A stretch of DNA of 64,000 bases from Mucor racemosus (GCA_027405735.1 JAPEHQ010000024.1:310001-374000), one strand, 5' to 3'. Shown: positions 1 through 10,972, counted from the first letter of the stretch. Numbers and translations are program-made. The notes: generated from the letters alone by a model not told the origin.

Positions 1-34
1 AGTATTATTTATCAATCCTGAAAATATATCACAA
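1..34 (+). mobile_element. 3' tail of LTR family 1, cut by window edge
   Basis: The first 34 bases match the last bases of the 529-bp LTR at 36853-37381, including the run before the terminal CA. The rest of the element would lie outside the window. No internal retrotransposon coding sequence follows it. Confidence 0.6.
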
Positions 35-560
35 AAGCAGATATGAGTTACTCTGATTCAACAGAATTGCCTTAACGACGAGATATATTAATTTGAAATC
101 TGGGGCTTGAAAGAGCTCTGCCCATGTTCTTCTTTCGAAGACCAAATGGGAACAACGGAACAACGGCAAAAACCTCTCTGTAAACACTAAAAGTATTTAT
201 GCCTTTGTAAATTTCTGCTTGTAACACATAAAACCGACTGATTTAGGATCATCTTCGTTATAATCAATGGTTTTTGGTCTAAATTTGATACCTACCTGGA
301 GAAAAACTGGTGATTATAAAACTATGTATAGTATTGACTTGATTTGAATGAATGAATAAACTCATCATGTTAGTCTATTTAGTTTCTAAAAAGAATTTAT
401 TTCTATTTAGTGGCCAACAGCTAAGAGGAGGAAAACAAGATGTTTTCTTGTATATCACTACCAGCTATCAAAGATACACCATAATTATTACTTATTAGCT
501 TGTTATTATTAATAATTAATTTTACTAATAAATCAATTTTTATAAGTCAAAAGTAAGTTT
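35..560. other. unassigned AT-rich DNA
   Basis: I see no convincing open reading frame, RNA gene or repeat match in this stretch between the LTR tail and repeat R1. Confidence 0.4.
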
Positions 561-600
561 TTACTGGTAAAGCATTGAATAAATTGACCTGGAACAAAGA

Positions 601-672
601 GGAGGGTTAAAAGGCAGCAATAGGTTCCAGTGATGATGGCCATATTTATGTGTATGATGATAATGGGGAGGT
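601..672 (+). pseudogene. WD40-like coding fragment inside repeat R1
   Basis: The stretch reads as a typical WD40 blade strand (A-[AI]-G-S-S-D-x-G-H-[IV]-Y-V-Y-D). It matches the second R1 copy at 39485-39550, which carries its own stops. Neither copy has the rest of a WD40 protein around it. I read this as an exon fragment captured by the repeat before it multiplied. The blade resembles U5 snRNP-40 or Prp17-type repeats, but that identity is a guess. Confidence 0.4.
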
Positions 673-2400
673 AAGACTAAAACTCAATGTAAATTACCTC
701 TATGGAATGATTATAAAGTAAGACTATATTATCATCAAATAAAATACCACACAATATTAACATGTGTAAATATTTATGGTAATAAGCTTGAATCAAGTGG
801 ATACAGCATCATTAATTCTTGAAAAAGTTCTCAGGTATTATAAAATCTCTCATTTTTAAGACTTACAAGGCTTATAAGCGGAATATTAATTTAGAAAATT
901 ATTTTTGTCCAGATCATCAATTTTGACATTTTTTAATTTTTTTTTTTTCTGATTTTGCATATCTAGAGTTAATTACACTACCAATTATAAAAACAAAAAA
1001 TATTCACATATACAACATTTAGCGCTCTATTTGCTCAATAAAAAATAATAAACATTTTTATTGTAAAATATTACATGAAAATCCTTTAATCAAAAAACCG
1101 TTTTTGGGCCAAAAATGCTAAGTTTTATTACTTAATATTTAATATTAAGCTTTCATAAAATGTGTATTAGTCATGGCTACAATTTTCTCTCACAATGTAG
1201 TATATTTAAACGTTGATTTTGGTATCAAAATTTGATTTTTCTGTTTTTTTATCAAAATCATGAGTGTTGGTAAGGACAAAATGAGTCACCAAAAATGTCC
1301 GCTACAAAGTCTGGATTTTCAGACCGTACGTGGTTAAATATAAGAAAAGTTAAAAAGAACCGGCTTTTAATTGCGCTAAATAATGTAAAGCAGCCTTGAA
1401 AATCCTTTTTTATGTGCGTTGCTTCTCTCTTTGTTTTCATATTCCAACGGTATATTCACCACCGTTTGGTAAGGCATATCAAACTATTATTAAGCTGGTA
1501 TTCTTTTCTTTTATCTGAATGCGCATGCTAATAGAAGGGACTAATGCTTTTAATATAGGTAGCAGTAGTCGTTATTAAAGACTACTGATATTTTTATTTA
1601 ACCGCATTTTAAGATCAAATATCATTATTTACTACAGTACTGTATTGTTGGTAGCGGACGTATTTCTTGATCACCAGATCAAATCGAAGGCAGCAATGAT
1701 ATTTATATCTACTCAATGAAAAGCTAGAACTGGCTACAAACTCACGAAATGTTCCAGAAAAGTAATAAAATCTCAAATAATATAGAAACACAAAAAAAAG
1801 AAAGAATAATCTAATGACTTGTCTAATAACCATAGTTTTGATCATAACTACTGTATACTTAAAAGCATATTGTTTTACAACTGATAATACGTAAACTAAA
1901 ATAATAAGTTTAAAGAAGGTTAATTTGTTTAAATTTTATGAGTGATAAAGTAACATTTATAATCTTAGATTTGGCTTGCATATAAACGTACGTAGTAAAT
2001 GCTATGTAAGTTTATGCTCGAGCAAAAACCATTGTTGCTGCAGACATTATAGCTACAAACATATTTACAAATGATGATAATCGTAAATATATTGGCTCCT
2101 GAATGTATTGCTCTACACCAACAACCTATTGAATTGTATTGTCTATATAATTTGTATTAATAAAAACAAATGTAATATAAAAACCCATTGCATTTTTGTA
2201 ATGCAATGGAATTTTGAGAACGGCACGATAATCATGTACAAACCAATTTGTGCCCATACAATCAGCTCATTATGCTCATGGTCAGATTTTATTATTGTGC
2301 ACATATGGGATTAATGTTATGCACACGGACAGAATATATAATTCTGCACATACAGGCTTAGCGTTGTGCTCGTGTGCAGTTTCTTTTGTTGTACCCATGT

Positions 2401-2620
2401 TGAAATGTCAAAAGAGTCTATATAAATAATCTTGCCAGAATATTCCACTTTTATTAACAATACATCCTTTGGATGTATTTATATACATTAATTATAACTA
2501 TTACTAGGGTTTTACTATCTAAGAATATGATGTAAGTCAATGATCCACATTGGTTTACTGTAACACTAATTATAGACTGTGACCTTGGATGTGAGACCTA
2601 GGATGAGTATTGACATAACA
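2401..2620 (+). mobile_element. Solo LTR, family 4 (220 bp)
   Basis: The element begins TGAAATGTCA and ends TGACATAACA and is flanked by the exact 5-bp duplication CATGT (2396-2400 and 2621-2625). The homologous positions in the other R1 copies (about 14535 and 41560) have one CATGT or TATGT and no insert, so empty and filled sites can be compared directly. A TATA-like TATATAAATA lies at about 2420. There is no internal domain, so this is a solo LTR left by recombination. Confidence 0.85.
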
Positions 2621-2797
2621 CATGTGCATATTGTTATCTTTTCAACCATATTCAGTGGGCACAACAGCTCAGGCTATAGTGTGCAGCACAGGTCGGCCGT
2701 AGTGTATAAGTGGACTGGCCAAACATTTACTTGAATTGACCAAGATGGTCGTAAAGCCGTAAAATTAATTATTAAAAATTGAGTACATCTAGATTGA

Positions 2798-3069
2798 TGT
2801 AATGAGTCAAACATTTCAGTTTCATTCATGCAAAACCTTGCCTCATTCCTTATATAAATACTACAAGGAAATCATTACATGATCCCTTGTAGATTTATCT
2901 GTCTTGTTACACTCCCTTTACTTTTATTTATTAACTAATAAATATCTAATTTACAAATAAGAACATCAACCTTCATCAATCCAGTGACCACTAATTTATA
3001 ATAGCAAGAATAATGTCTATAAGCATATTATCCACCTTTGTTGTTAGTCCAAAATTATAGATCATTACA
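2798..3069 (+). mobile_element. Solo LTR, family 2 (272 bp), copy 1
   Basis: Perfect 8-bp inverted ends TGTAATGA/TCATTACA enclose a TATA box (TTATATAAATAC) and AATAAA-like signals on the plus strand. The flanking 5-bp duplication ATTGA is exact (2793-2797 and 3070-3074). A second copy lies inverted at 44616-44888 with its own different duplication, which proves independent insertions. Confidence 0.9.
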
Positions 3070-3184
3070 ATTGACGTATTAATTTTTTGTATTCACAAGA
3101 TAGATCCAATTCAAAGCTACTCTGCTTTTTTTTTCGGTAAAAAATATTAATTTCTAATCAAGATAATTAATATAATAGTCCTTA

Positions 3185-4110
3185 TCACAGCTTAAAAGGT
3201 ATCATAACGGGGATTTAAAATTGATTTGAAAAAATAAACGAAAAATGATTTAAAAAACAAAATCGTTTAAAGGCTCATGAACTGCAAAATAGATCGACCT
3301 AGCATATTAAATGGTTTTTATGCAGTTTTAAATTTTGCATCTATCTAAATAAAGTTTAAAAAAATGTTTCACATTAAATTTTGCACAAAATGCGATTGAA
3401 ATTTTGAAGGTTTTTTGAGGATACACGTTACTTTTTATAATTATATTTTAAATATAAGTGACGGAGATAATGTGCAAAATCATTATCTATTGATTGAGCT
3501 ATTGCTGAACCTTATAGCTGCATTATTTGCAGAGAAAACAAAATGTTTGTCAATTTTTTTTCAAATTCAGAATTTGGGATGAGGGTATACAAGGGGAAAA
3601 TGGAAGCCAGAAATGAAGGTATCTTTTTGTACACATTTTTAAGGATATCTCCACGAAAAATCAATATTTTGAAAAAAGCTAAATTGGGTCCGAGAGAACT
3701 CAACGAGGTTAATGACATGAATGTAAAAAAAAGCGTTGCTTAATGTAACGAATATCTTGAAATCTACTACACAAATGTCAAAAAAATGAAAAAAAAAATA
3801 AAAGTGTTCAGAATTTTTTCATACTGAAACATGTTATAAAGCACTTTAAAACGAGTAAGTTTCATTATTAAAAGTTGTTTGTATAGCTTGATTTTCGCAT
3901 ATATATGAAGGCTCAAAGATTTTAATTTTTAGCAGTGATTTACCTGTAAGAATCTGAAACATTAGCATTGGAGAAGTTATCCCAACTGCAAAAAATAGGA
4001 TATTTCCGGATACTCATTTTTAGATTAAAGTTAAAGGTCTCAAGTACATTGGTATATAATTTTTTCTTGATATTATTTAATGAAAAAAAAAAAAAAAAAA
4101 AAAAAAGTTG
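3185..4110 (-). repeat. Dispersed repeat R2, copy A (inverted)
   Basis: About 0.9 kb that aligns in reverse orientation with 35690-36852 and 42600-43759. A short ORF on the plus strand here (3543-3743) corresponds to minus-strand ORFs in the other copies, with shared residues such as VYKGK, EARN and LYTFLRISPRK. No transposase or other domain is recognised. It ends near a long poly-A tract at 4082-4106. Confidence 0.7.
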
Positions 4111-4880
4111 AGCAAGAATGTGCCGTATTACAAATTCATTTGAAACTCTTCTGCTTAAATATCGAATTTGCACAGCGCATTCCCAAATTATTTCGCAATA
4201 CGGCGTGTAAATTTAATAAGCCCAGGAATACAGAATAATTGCATAATACGCTTAGCTAGGGTTTTCTTTAAAATATAGTAATTCTGCGGGAGAGTCTAGC
4301 CGCTGGTATTAGCAGTGTGCTTTAAATAGCTTTGATGCGTAAATAGACCGAGAGTTCTTTTTTTTTTTGCGTAATTTCCTTCTTAAATGCATGATATATT
4401 TGAAATTGATTTAAGCTAGCGATACAGTTTCTGAACGAATAACTTGCATAAATTCAGCGAAGTTAAACTTTCTTATTCTCTTCAGTTATGTACTTTTCAG
4501 ATACGAATAGCTTTCAAAGGCTTAAACTAAATCTTTATTGATGTTAGCATTGTTTTATATGCATATTTCGTACAAAACTAAAAGATACTTTATCAGAAAT
4601 GGAATTTCCGTAAATTTCATACATCTATATTATGTTTTTGGTATGTAGCATTAGGTTCTTGTAATAATATTGCCATTTCAAAAGCTTTGTAAATTTCTTT
4701 TGTTTTATAGAGTGAAGGCACTCAGATATAGATCTTTCAAACGGTGGTGTAACCTTTCAAAACAATCAAACTGATGTGACTCAAAGGACTGTTTCGGTTG
4801 TGAAAAAAAAAAACTACAAATACAGATCAGTTGCTTGCTTAGAGTATGGTTCTTCTTCAAATCTTTAATAAATTTTTGAA
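4111..4880. other. intergenic, upstream region of the DHODH gene
   Basis: AT-rich sequence without a supported gene. A TATA-like TTTTATAGAG lies near 4705, roughly 175 bp before the DHODH start. The start context ACAATGG at 4880-4886 fits a eukaryotic initiation site. Confidence 0.4.
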
Positions 4881-4882
4881 CA

Positions 4883-5824
4883 ATGGCCGATATTTCCACC
4901 ACAATCGCAGGCGTCAAGCTTCCCAACCTTCTTTTCAATGCTTCTGGCGTTTGCTGTCAAACCGAAGCTGATTTGAAGTTGATGGTGGAAAGTGAGTCAG
5001 GATCTTTGATCACCAAGTCGGCCACTTATGAACAACGTGATGGTAATCCTTCTCCTCGTTATACTCCTTTGCCCGGTGGAATTGGTAGTATCAACTCTAT
5101 GGGTCTTCCTAACGAAGGTTATGAATATTACTTGAATTACGCCAAGAACTATGATTACAGCAGTAAGAAGCCTTTGTTTATCTCTCTTTCAGGTTTATCT
5201 TTGGCTGATAATGTCAAGATGTGTGAAGCCTTTGTTGCTGCTGATTTACCTTGTGTTCTCGAGATCAATTATTCTTGTCCTAATGTTCCTGGCAAGCCTC
5301 AAATGGGTTACGATCTTGAAGCCATGGAACATTCTTTGAGCGTATTGGCTCCCATTATTAATAAGCCTTTCGGTATCAAGTTGCCTCCTTACTTTGATAT
5401 TGCCCATTTCGATCAAGCTGCTGCTGTCTTTAACAAGTTTGATAACTTGGCTTTTGTTACTTGTATTAACTCTGTTGGTAATGGTTTAGCTATTGATTTT
5501 GAAACTGAAGAAGCTTTGATTAAGCCCAAGGATGGCTTTGGTGGTTTAGGTGGTTTGATGGTTTTAAACACTGCTTTGGCTAATGTCAATGCTTTCCATC
5601 GTCGTTTGCCTGGTAAGCAAATTATTGGTGTTGGTGGTGTTGTTAGTGGTAAGGAGGCTTTCCTTCATGTTTTGGCTGGTGCTAGTGCTGTTCAAATCGG
5701 TACTACTTTGAAGGAAGAAGGCCCAGCCGTCTTTGCTCGTGTTGCCAAAGAATTGAGTGATATTATGGTCGCTAAGGGTTATAAGACTCTTGAAGATTTC
5801 CGTGGCAAGGTCAAGACTTTGTAA
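4883..5824 (+). CDS. URA1: Dihydroorotate dehydrogenase, class 1A (cytosolic, fumarate type)
   Basis: An intronless ORF of 313 residues, the usual length for class 1A enzymes. It catalyses dihydroorotate to orotate, the fourth step of pyrimidine synthesis, with FMN. The class is shown by the active-site loop SCPNVPGKPQ around residues 131-140, where Cys132 is the catalytic base (class 2 enzymes use Ser). Lys45 in the TKSAT motif and Lys166 in the KLPPY motif are the expected flavin/substrate lysines. The C-terminal half has the FMN-phosphate segments GVGGVVSG and ASAVQIGTTL. There is no mitochondrial leader or membrane helix, so it should be cytosolic and, by family knowledge, reduce fumarate rather than quinone. 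Codon use is richer in C-ending codons than in nearby ORFs, suggesting good expression. The absence of introns contrasts with most genes in the window. Confidence 0.96.
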   Translation: MADISTTIAGVKLPNLLFNASGVCCQTEADLKLMVESESGSLITKSATYEQRDGNPSPRYTPLPGGIGSINSMGLPNEGYEYYLNYAKNYDYSSKKPLFISLSGLSLADNVKMCEAFVAADLPCVLEINYSCPNVPGKPQMGYDLEAMEHSLSVLAPIINKPFGIKLPPYFDIAHFDQAAAVFNKFDNLAFVTCINSVGNGLAIDFETEEALIKPKDGFGGLGGLMVLNTALANVNAFHRRLPGKQIIGVGGVVSGKEAFLHVLAGASAVQIGTTLKEEGPAVFARVAKELSDIMVAKGYKTLEDFRGKVKTL

Positions 5825-7032
5825 ATTTTTTAAAATCAAAATAAATTGTACTTTATATTCCAATGATTGCTTATTTACGAATATTTATTTTAATTGCAAT
5901 AGCTTTGCTACGTTGTAGAGATATTTTCTTGTATAAAATAGCATTGCATTTATTGCCACGAAATCATTGTGAAACACGCTTGTTATTTTGGTATGTGTAA
6001 ATCTAACATCTTAAAGAATATTTTCATTGTGAATCACAGAATCTTTCCCTTTAATTTTAAAGGATATTATAATTATGCAGGTGCCCTTGGCAATTATATT
6101 TTAAATTATGAAGTTTGGGGTCGAAAATCGAGCAGATCGATCGTTTAAATTAAGGTATGATTTCCCAAATGTCATAAAACGACGTTAAAAATACATTATT
6201 AACAGTAGTAAATGAATTGATTTCCTCCAAAAGACAACTACCAAATACCGATGGTTGAATAAGCTTTAATATGTATACAATTTATCATTTTGATTGTTAA
6301 AATGAGCTAGTTATTCACAATTATATGCAAATTATCTGAATTTTCATCACTTTCGCATATAACTGAGCTTTAAATATTTTTTCTTCAAAACAATGAAAAA
6401 TTTCTTAAATATACATTTCATGGATTTACATAATAAATTACATAACAAGTTGTTTTTCTGTATTAATTAGTCTCTATGTGTTTTTAATTTTACATCTAAC
6501 GATATAGAGTTGAAAGAAACTTTTCTGCTAATATTATTGGCAAGATTCTCAAATGCAGAATCACGTTATTCAACTGGATGTGTAAATTTCGAATTTCTCA
6601 ACCAAAAAATAAAATTTTTGAATAAAATAGAAACTGGCCACTAGATATAGTATAGCGCTCCTATCAGAGCATAATTAATCATGTCTGAACACATTTTAAG
6701 CTATTGAAAATTTGAAATACATCATCTTTATGCATGAGACGCTCTGACATTTTGCTATATTTGTACTGAAAAGTAATAGAAAAAGCACGGTAGTACGGGC
6801 TTACTTGTACATACGATACTTCAGAAATTACGAAAGCAGATTATTGCAAAAAAGACCACTTCTAGAAACTATTTTCTCTTCTTTTTTTTTTGTAACGGAT
6901 AAGTATTTGAAATCAAGCTGGAGATTATAATGCTGTTACATCTACTAAATCTCCATCAGAGAATGATGAAAAGAAGTTTATTGAAACGGCCTCTCATAAG
7001 TAAGGAGTAAATTATATAAAAAAAGATTCTAC
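5825..7032. other. intergenic, nothing assigned
   Basis: DHODH 3' flank followed by AT-rich DNA. A short coding-like run near 6930-7000 ends in a stop and has no recognisable context. Confidence 0.4.
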
Positions 7033-7271
7033 TGTATAATCTTTCTTTCTATTCTCTACCAGCTAACCTACTTGATACCGCCTTTAAGAGCCATTTGTAG
7101 CATTCATTAGTAGTAGTTTTTGAACAAAAGGAAGCAGAGAGACTGAAGTGGACATGGTATCTGTAACTGCAGTTGGATCACAAAGAGGAAGAAAAAAAGG
7201 GCTGTAGCTTAATATCGCCTGATTCGATGCGTCGAAACAATTGACGAGGTGCCTGTTTCCAAAGGAGTATA

Positions 7272-7376
7272 CTATTAGCTTGTTTGATAACTTCTTGGAA
7301 AGAACGCCCCTCCCAGTTATGCCAACTACATCAGCATCATCCGAGACAGCACAAAAACGACTTAAATCAAAACTTT
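7272..7376 (+). pseudogene. C-terminal fragment of accessory gene family 1
   Basis: The stretch encodes the same C-terminus as the gene at 57930-59700 (LFDNFLERTPLP, then MPTTSASSETAQKRLKSK and a stop). Homology begins abruptly at about 7272, and the upstream exons of the family are missing, so this is a truncated copy. Confidence 0.7.
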
Positions 7377-7937
7377 AAGAATACTCTTTTTCTTCTCTTA
7401 AAAAAATAAACAATATATAGTTTAGTTGCTGATTATGTCTCCAAGATTTATATCTTTCTTTTTTCATAATGCACAATTCCATCGTTTTTTTTTTGTAAAG
7501 TTTCAAAATAAAACAGTGGGCCCCTTTTTTTTAGAAACAGTAATCAAAAGTGTAGAGAAGGCAATAATTACGTATTCTGGGCTTTTCACGAGCAATATTA
7601 CCGTTGTTGCATCAACAACTCAAAATTGGAGAAATACATAATACAACCTTGTGCATGTAAGGCAAGATAGCTTTATCCTTATCTTGTTATATACAGTACT
7701 TATACTTTGGAAACATCAAGGTAATTTAACTGATTCTGTAATTGAACAAGGCTATAAGTCTTCCCCTCACTGTTTATAGACTTCATAATTCAGTTCAGCA
7801 AGGTGAAAGTAAATGCCAACTGTTTTAGTATACATGTCCTCCTACCACACAAGTTATTAACCAAATGCCTAACATCAGACATTTAGCCCACAACAAAAAT
7901 ATGCTGTATGGTTACAGCTTGAAAGAAAAAAAACTAG
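7377..7937 (+). repeat. Repeat shared with 57352-57928 (3' flank of family 1)
   Basis: This is the downstream flank of the truncated gene. It aligns in reverse with 57352-57928. The 190-bp core at 7646-7836 also occurs at 60350-60535 and, in part, at 59999-60110. The small ORFs here (for example 7426-7641) are in repeat sequence and are not called as genes. Confidence 0.7.
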
Positions 7938-8325
7938 CCAATGATGATGATCGTATAGGAATTTTGGTGGATTTTAAACAACAAAGGTATGCAAGGTATT
8001 TAATTAACAAGATAAGCATATCAATAATTCTAAGATTGAGCTCTTAAAGGCGATATCAAATAGGTTAACTGGTAGAGAATAGAAAGAAAGATTATGTGTA
8101 TCAAGCGAAACATTATTTATTCGCAAATATGCCAAGTATTTTACTACGCATACAACAAATGTGGTAAGATTTGTCGACAAACGATGATGCGAATTACTTT
8201 GTTTGGAAGCGGGGAAATGAAGACATCTCGATAAACAAGCAGTTTAGTAAGCTAGATTTTAGGTATCCGCCTTTGAATGCAAAAGTAGTTAAAAGTCACC
8301 GTGTCTTCTCCTTTCTTTTATGAAG

Positions 8326-8337
8326 CATCTATAAAGA
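8326..8337 (+). promoter_or_regulatory. TATA-like box of the P450 gene
   Basis: CTATAAAGAA lies about 80 bp upstream of the chosen ATG at 8411, a plausible distance for a core promoter. It is assigned by sequence and position only. Confidence 0.35.
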
Positions 8338-8410
8338 ATAAAAAAAGCAGAAAGATCATATCTTTTTCTATCTTTATTTCCTTTTGTCAATTAACCCCTT
8401 ACTCTTTATC

Positions 8411-10123
8411 ATGATTAATTATAAATTATTACAAGACAATTATCATTTAGTGCAAGAAACTGTAGAAAAGTACATTGCAAAATATATCCTCGAGCCAACA
8501 AATCTTGAGCATTCTGATGCCAAGAAATTAGCGGTTAAATTAGGTGTGTCAACTGCCGTAGTTTATGCTCTCTTGAAAGTTTTTCTTTACAGATTATATC
8601 TCAATCCTGTTAATCGAATCCCCGGCCCTAATGTAGGATGGGTACCCGCAATGGGGAACTTTCCTGAAATCATTAAAGAAGAGTCTGGTGTTCCTCAAAA
8701 GAAATGGGCAAATATATACGGTGGCATCTATACATTTCATGGGCCTTGGAATATTCCCAGAGTTGTAGTTACAGATAGTGTTCTCTTAAAGCAAGTTTTA
8801 ACATCAAATGAGTATGACTTTATCAAGACTCCCGAAACATCAGCCTTTCTGCGCCGTATTCTTGGTGATGGATTACTTACTGCAGAAGGTGAAAAACATC
8901 GGCACCAACGTAAAATGTTAAACCCTGCTTTCTCGGTCAATTCGATCCGTTCTATTTTGCCTCTTATGGCTAAACCAGGTCATAGACTTCGTAATCAATG
9001 GCTTGATATCATCCAAGGATCCGACAGTAAGGTCAAGGCTGAAAACGGAGAAGAATTTACTGAGATTCAGATCTCAAGTGGTTTATCCTTGGCTACACTC
9101 GATGTAATAGGATGGACATTTGGTCAAGATTTCAAGTCTTTAGAACATGCTGGTACCCCTCATCAAAGTAAACTTAGTCGTGCTTACCTCCATATCTTTT
9201 CAAATGATGTGACATTCATGCGTGTATTGACATTTTTGTTTCCCATCTTTCGTCATTTACCTACCGAGAGAAATCTCAAGATGAAGCGAGATTTGAGATG
9301 GCTCGAAGAAGAAAGTAGAAAGCTTGTTCAAGCTGGTGTTGATAGAGCAGCAGAAGCAAAGGCAAAGGGCATCATTGACAATAAACCAAAAGATTTGTTA
9401 GCAACTATGATTGATTTAACTGATGAAGAAACTGGCAAAGGCTTTACTTTGGAAGAGATTAGAAACCAATGTCTTACTTTCTTGGCTGCAGGGTAAGTTT
9501 TTCATTTACTGTCAGATTTATGCACTCTTTAACATGATTTTTTTTACTATTGTAGTCATGAAACAACCAGTGTAAGTTTGAGTTGGTGTCTTTGGTTATT
9601 AGCTCAAAACCAACAAATTCAAAAGGATTTGAGAGATGAAATTCGTACCTTATTCCATGAAGATGATGAAACACCTTCTTATGAGGATATTAACTCTTTG
9701 CCCTTATTGAACAATGTTGTTCGTGAAACCCTTCGTTTGATCCCTCCTGTACCCAATACCTCTCGTGTTACACGTGTCCCTGTTGTGCTCGGATCTTATG
9801 TTTTACCAAAGGGTACTGTTGTGTTTTTGTCACCTATTGCCACTCATCATAATAAACAAATTTGGGGTGATGATGCTGAAGAATTTAAACCTTCTCGATG
9901 GGATGGTGATCGTTTAGGTAATGCATATGAATACATGCCTTTCTTGGCTGGTGGTCGTCAATGTATTGGTTACAAGTTTGCTTTGGTAGAATTCAAGATT
10001 TTATTAGCTATTTTACTTCGAAACATTCAATACTTTGAAAAGCCTGGATTTAAGGTTGCCAAGAAGCAACAAATTACTTTGAGACCTGATCCCAACATGG
10101 TTATTTGGGCAAAACCTATTTAA
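8411..10123 (+). CDS. Cytochrome P450 monooxygenase
   Basis: Two exons, 8411-9492 and 9556-10123, joined across a 63-bp intron (GTAAGT...TGTAG), give 549 residues. The splice restores the oxygen-binding helix motif AGHETTS (about 360-366), which is strong support for the model. Other hallmarks are ETLR (the ExxR charge pair, about 418-421), a PSRW segment and the haem loop FLAGGRQCIG with the thiolate ligand near Cys497. An N-terminal hydrophobic segment at about residues 45-60, followed by a proline-rich hinge (RIPGPNVG), indicates an ER-anchored microsomal enzyme. I start at the first in-frame ATG, 27 bp after a TTG that extends the ORF. The substrate cannot be told from sequence. The overall look is of the large Mucorales P450 clans (CYP509-like), which is an inference. 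It is convergent with the PNP gene 850 bp downstream. Confidence 0.93.
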
Positions 10124-10972
10124 ATATCCTTCTTTCGAAGCAAATGGTTCGTTTATATATTTTTATTATTATTTGTATTATAGTATATCCTTTCTAAATG
10201 AATACTCTTATCATTTATAAATATTAAACTCGTTTTTTTTTCTACATAAAACTTGATGAGAATTATTTAGTATTTTTAGTAAACTTGTGATTGCGTAAAT
10301 AACGTCAAGCATCACATTGCCAGATCATTTTTTAAATCATATTGCTGTTCAATTGTAACAAACAATGCACAATTACCAATGAAAAAGATGGGTGTATTGT
10401 GGTCAAAGACGGGCCTTGCGTTATACCGTTGTATTGAAAGGTATCATTGGTGGCTAAACTTGAGATAAATCTACCCTTTAAAGTATCATAATGCTTTATT
10501 TAGAATAATTGTATTTTACTGTGTTCCTTCGTTGTAGTAATAAATTTGCACATTATTCACAATAATGAGAAAATATCACAAAATCATTTTATGATATTTT
10601 CGTTCAATAATTTGTTTCATTATGCAGTTATTCCAAATTCAAAATTATCAAAAATATTGCATTTTATTCAAATTAGGATATCTGATTCGAAACAAAAAAC
10701 ATACAATGCATTGCAGTACATTCACTATCAGCATTAGCAGTTAGCTATACAGTATGTTTTTGAAAAATTCTTTAAAACTAGTTAAAAGGTTGCTGATTTG
10801 CTTATCAGTTGATTTCTTATCCTCGCATATTTTTGTGCATAACTCGTCTTTATAAATTGTTATTACACAGCACAACCATAATCTGTAAATAATTCCCAAT
10901 AATGCGTAGACCAAAGTACCAAAAAACCAATATTTTATATATAAATTTTAGAAAAAGACAAAAACCAAAACA
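10124..10972. other. intergenic between convergent P450 and PNP genes
   Basis: 3' flanks of both genes. No gene, repeat match or RNA was recognised. The 63-residue ORF at 10546-10737 has no features that support it. Confidence 0.4.

Larger units (their letters stand above)
560..2704 (+). repeat. Dispersed repeat R1, copy 1
   Basis: About 2 kb that aligns along its length with 39435-41679 in the same orientation. The last 300 bp recur again at 14330-14645, and a short internal piece recurs at 24185-24310. Its right end is a GGCCGTAGTG motif, so the outer end read inward begins CACTACGGCC, which resembles the CACTA type of transposon terminus. No transposase is encoded. An LTR (2401-2620) is inserted near the right end. 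The short ORFs inside it on both strands are not conserved between copies and are not called as genes. Confidence 0.75.
7033..8100. mobile_element. Block bounded by ~58-bp terminal inverted repeats
   Basis: The 58 bp at 7033-7090 and the reverse complement of 8041-8100 are nearly identical, sharing TAATCTTTCTTTCTATTCTC and the following CCTTTAAGAG segment. The enclosed 1 kb holds the C-terminal coding fragment of an accessory gene (7272-7376) and about 560 bp of its 3' flank, both duplicated at 57352-58037. No transposase lies inside. A clear target duplication was not seen. It looks like a non-autonomous TIR element or fold-back structure that picked up genomic DNA. Confidence 0.55.

Noticed and set aside
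7426..7641. 71-residue ORF, also at 57651-57872
   Set aside because: It is in the duplicated 3' flank of family 1. The frame is conserved only because the duplication is recent, and it contains poly-T-coded Phe runs.
8384..8410. TTG start extending the P450
   Set aside because: A non-ATG start is unlikely. The ATG at 8411 gives a normal microsomal N-terminus.
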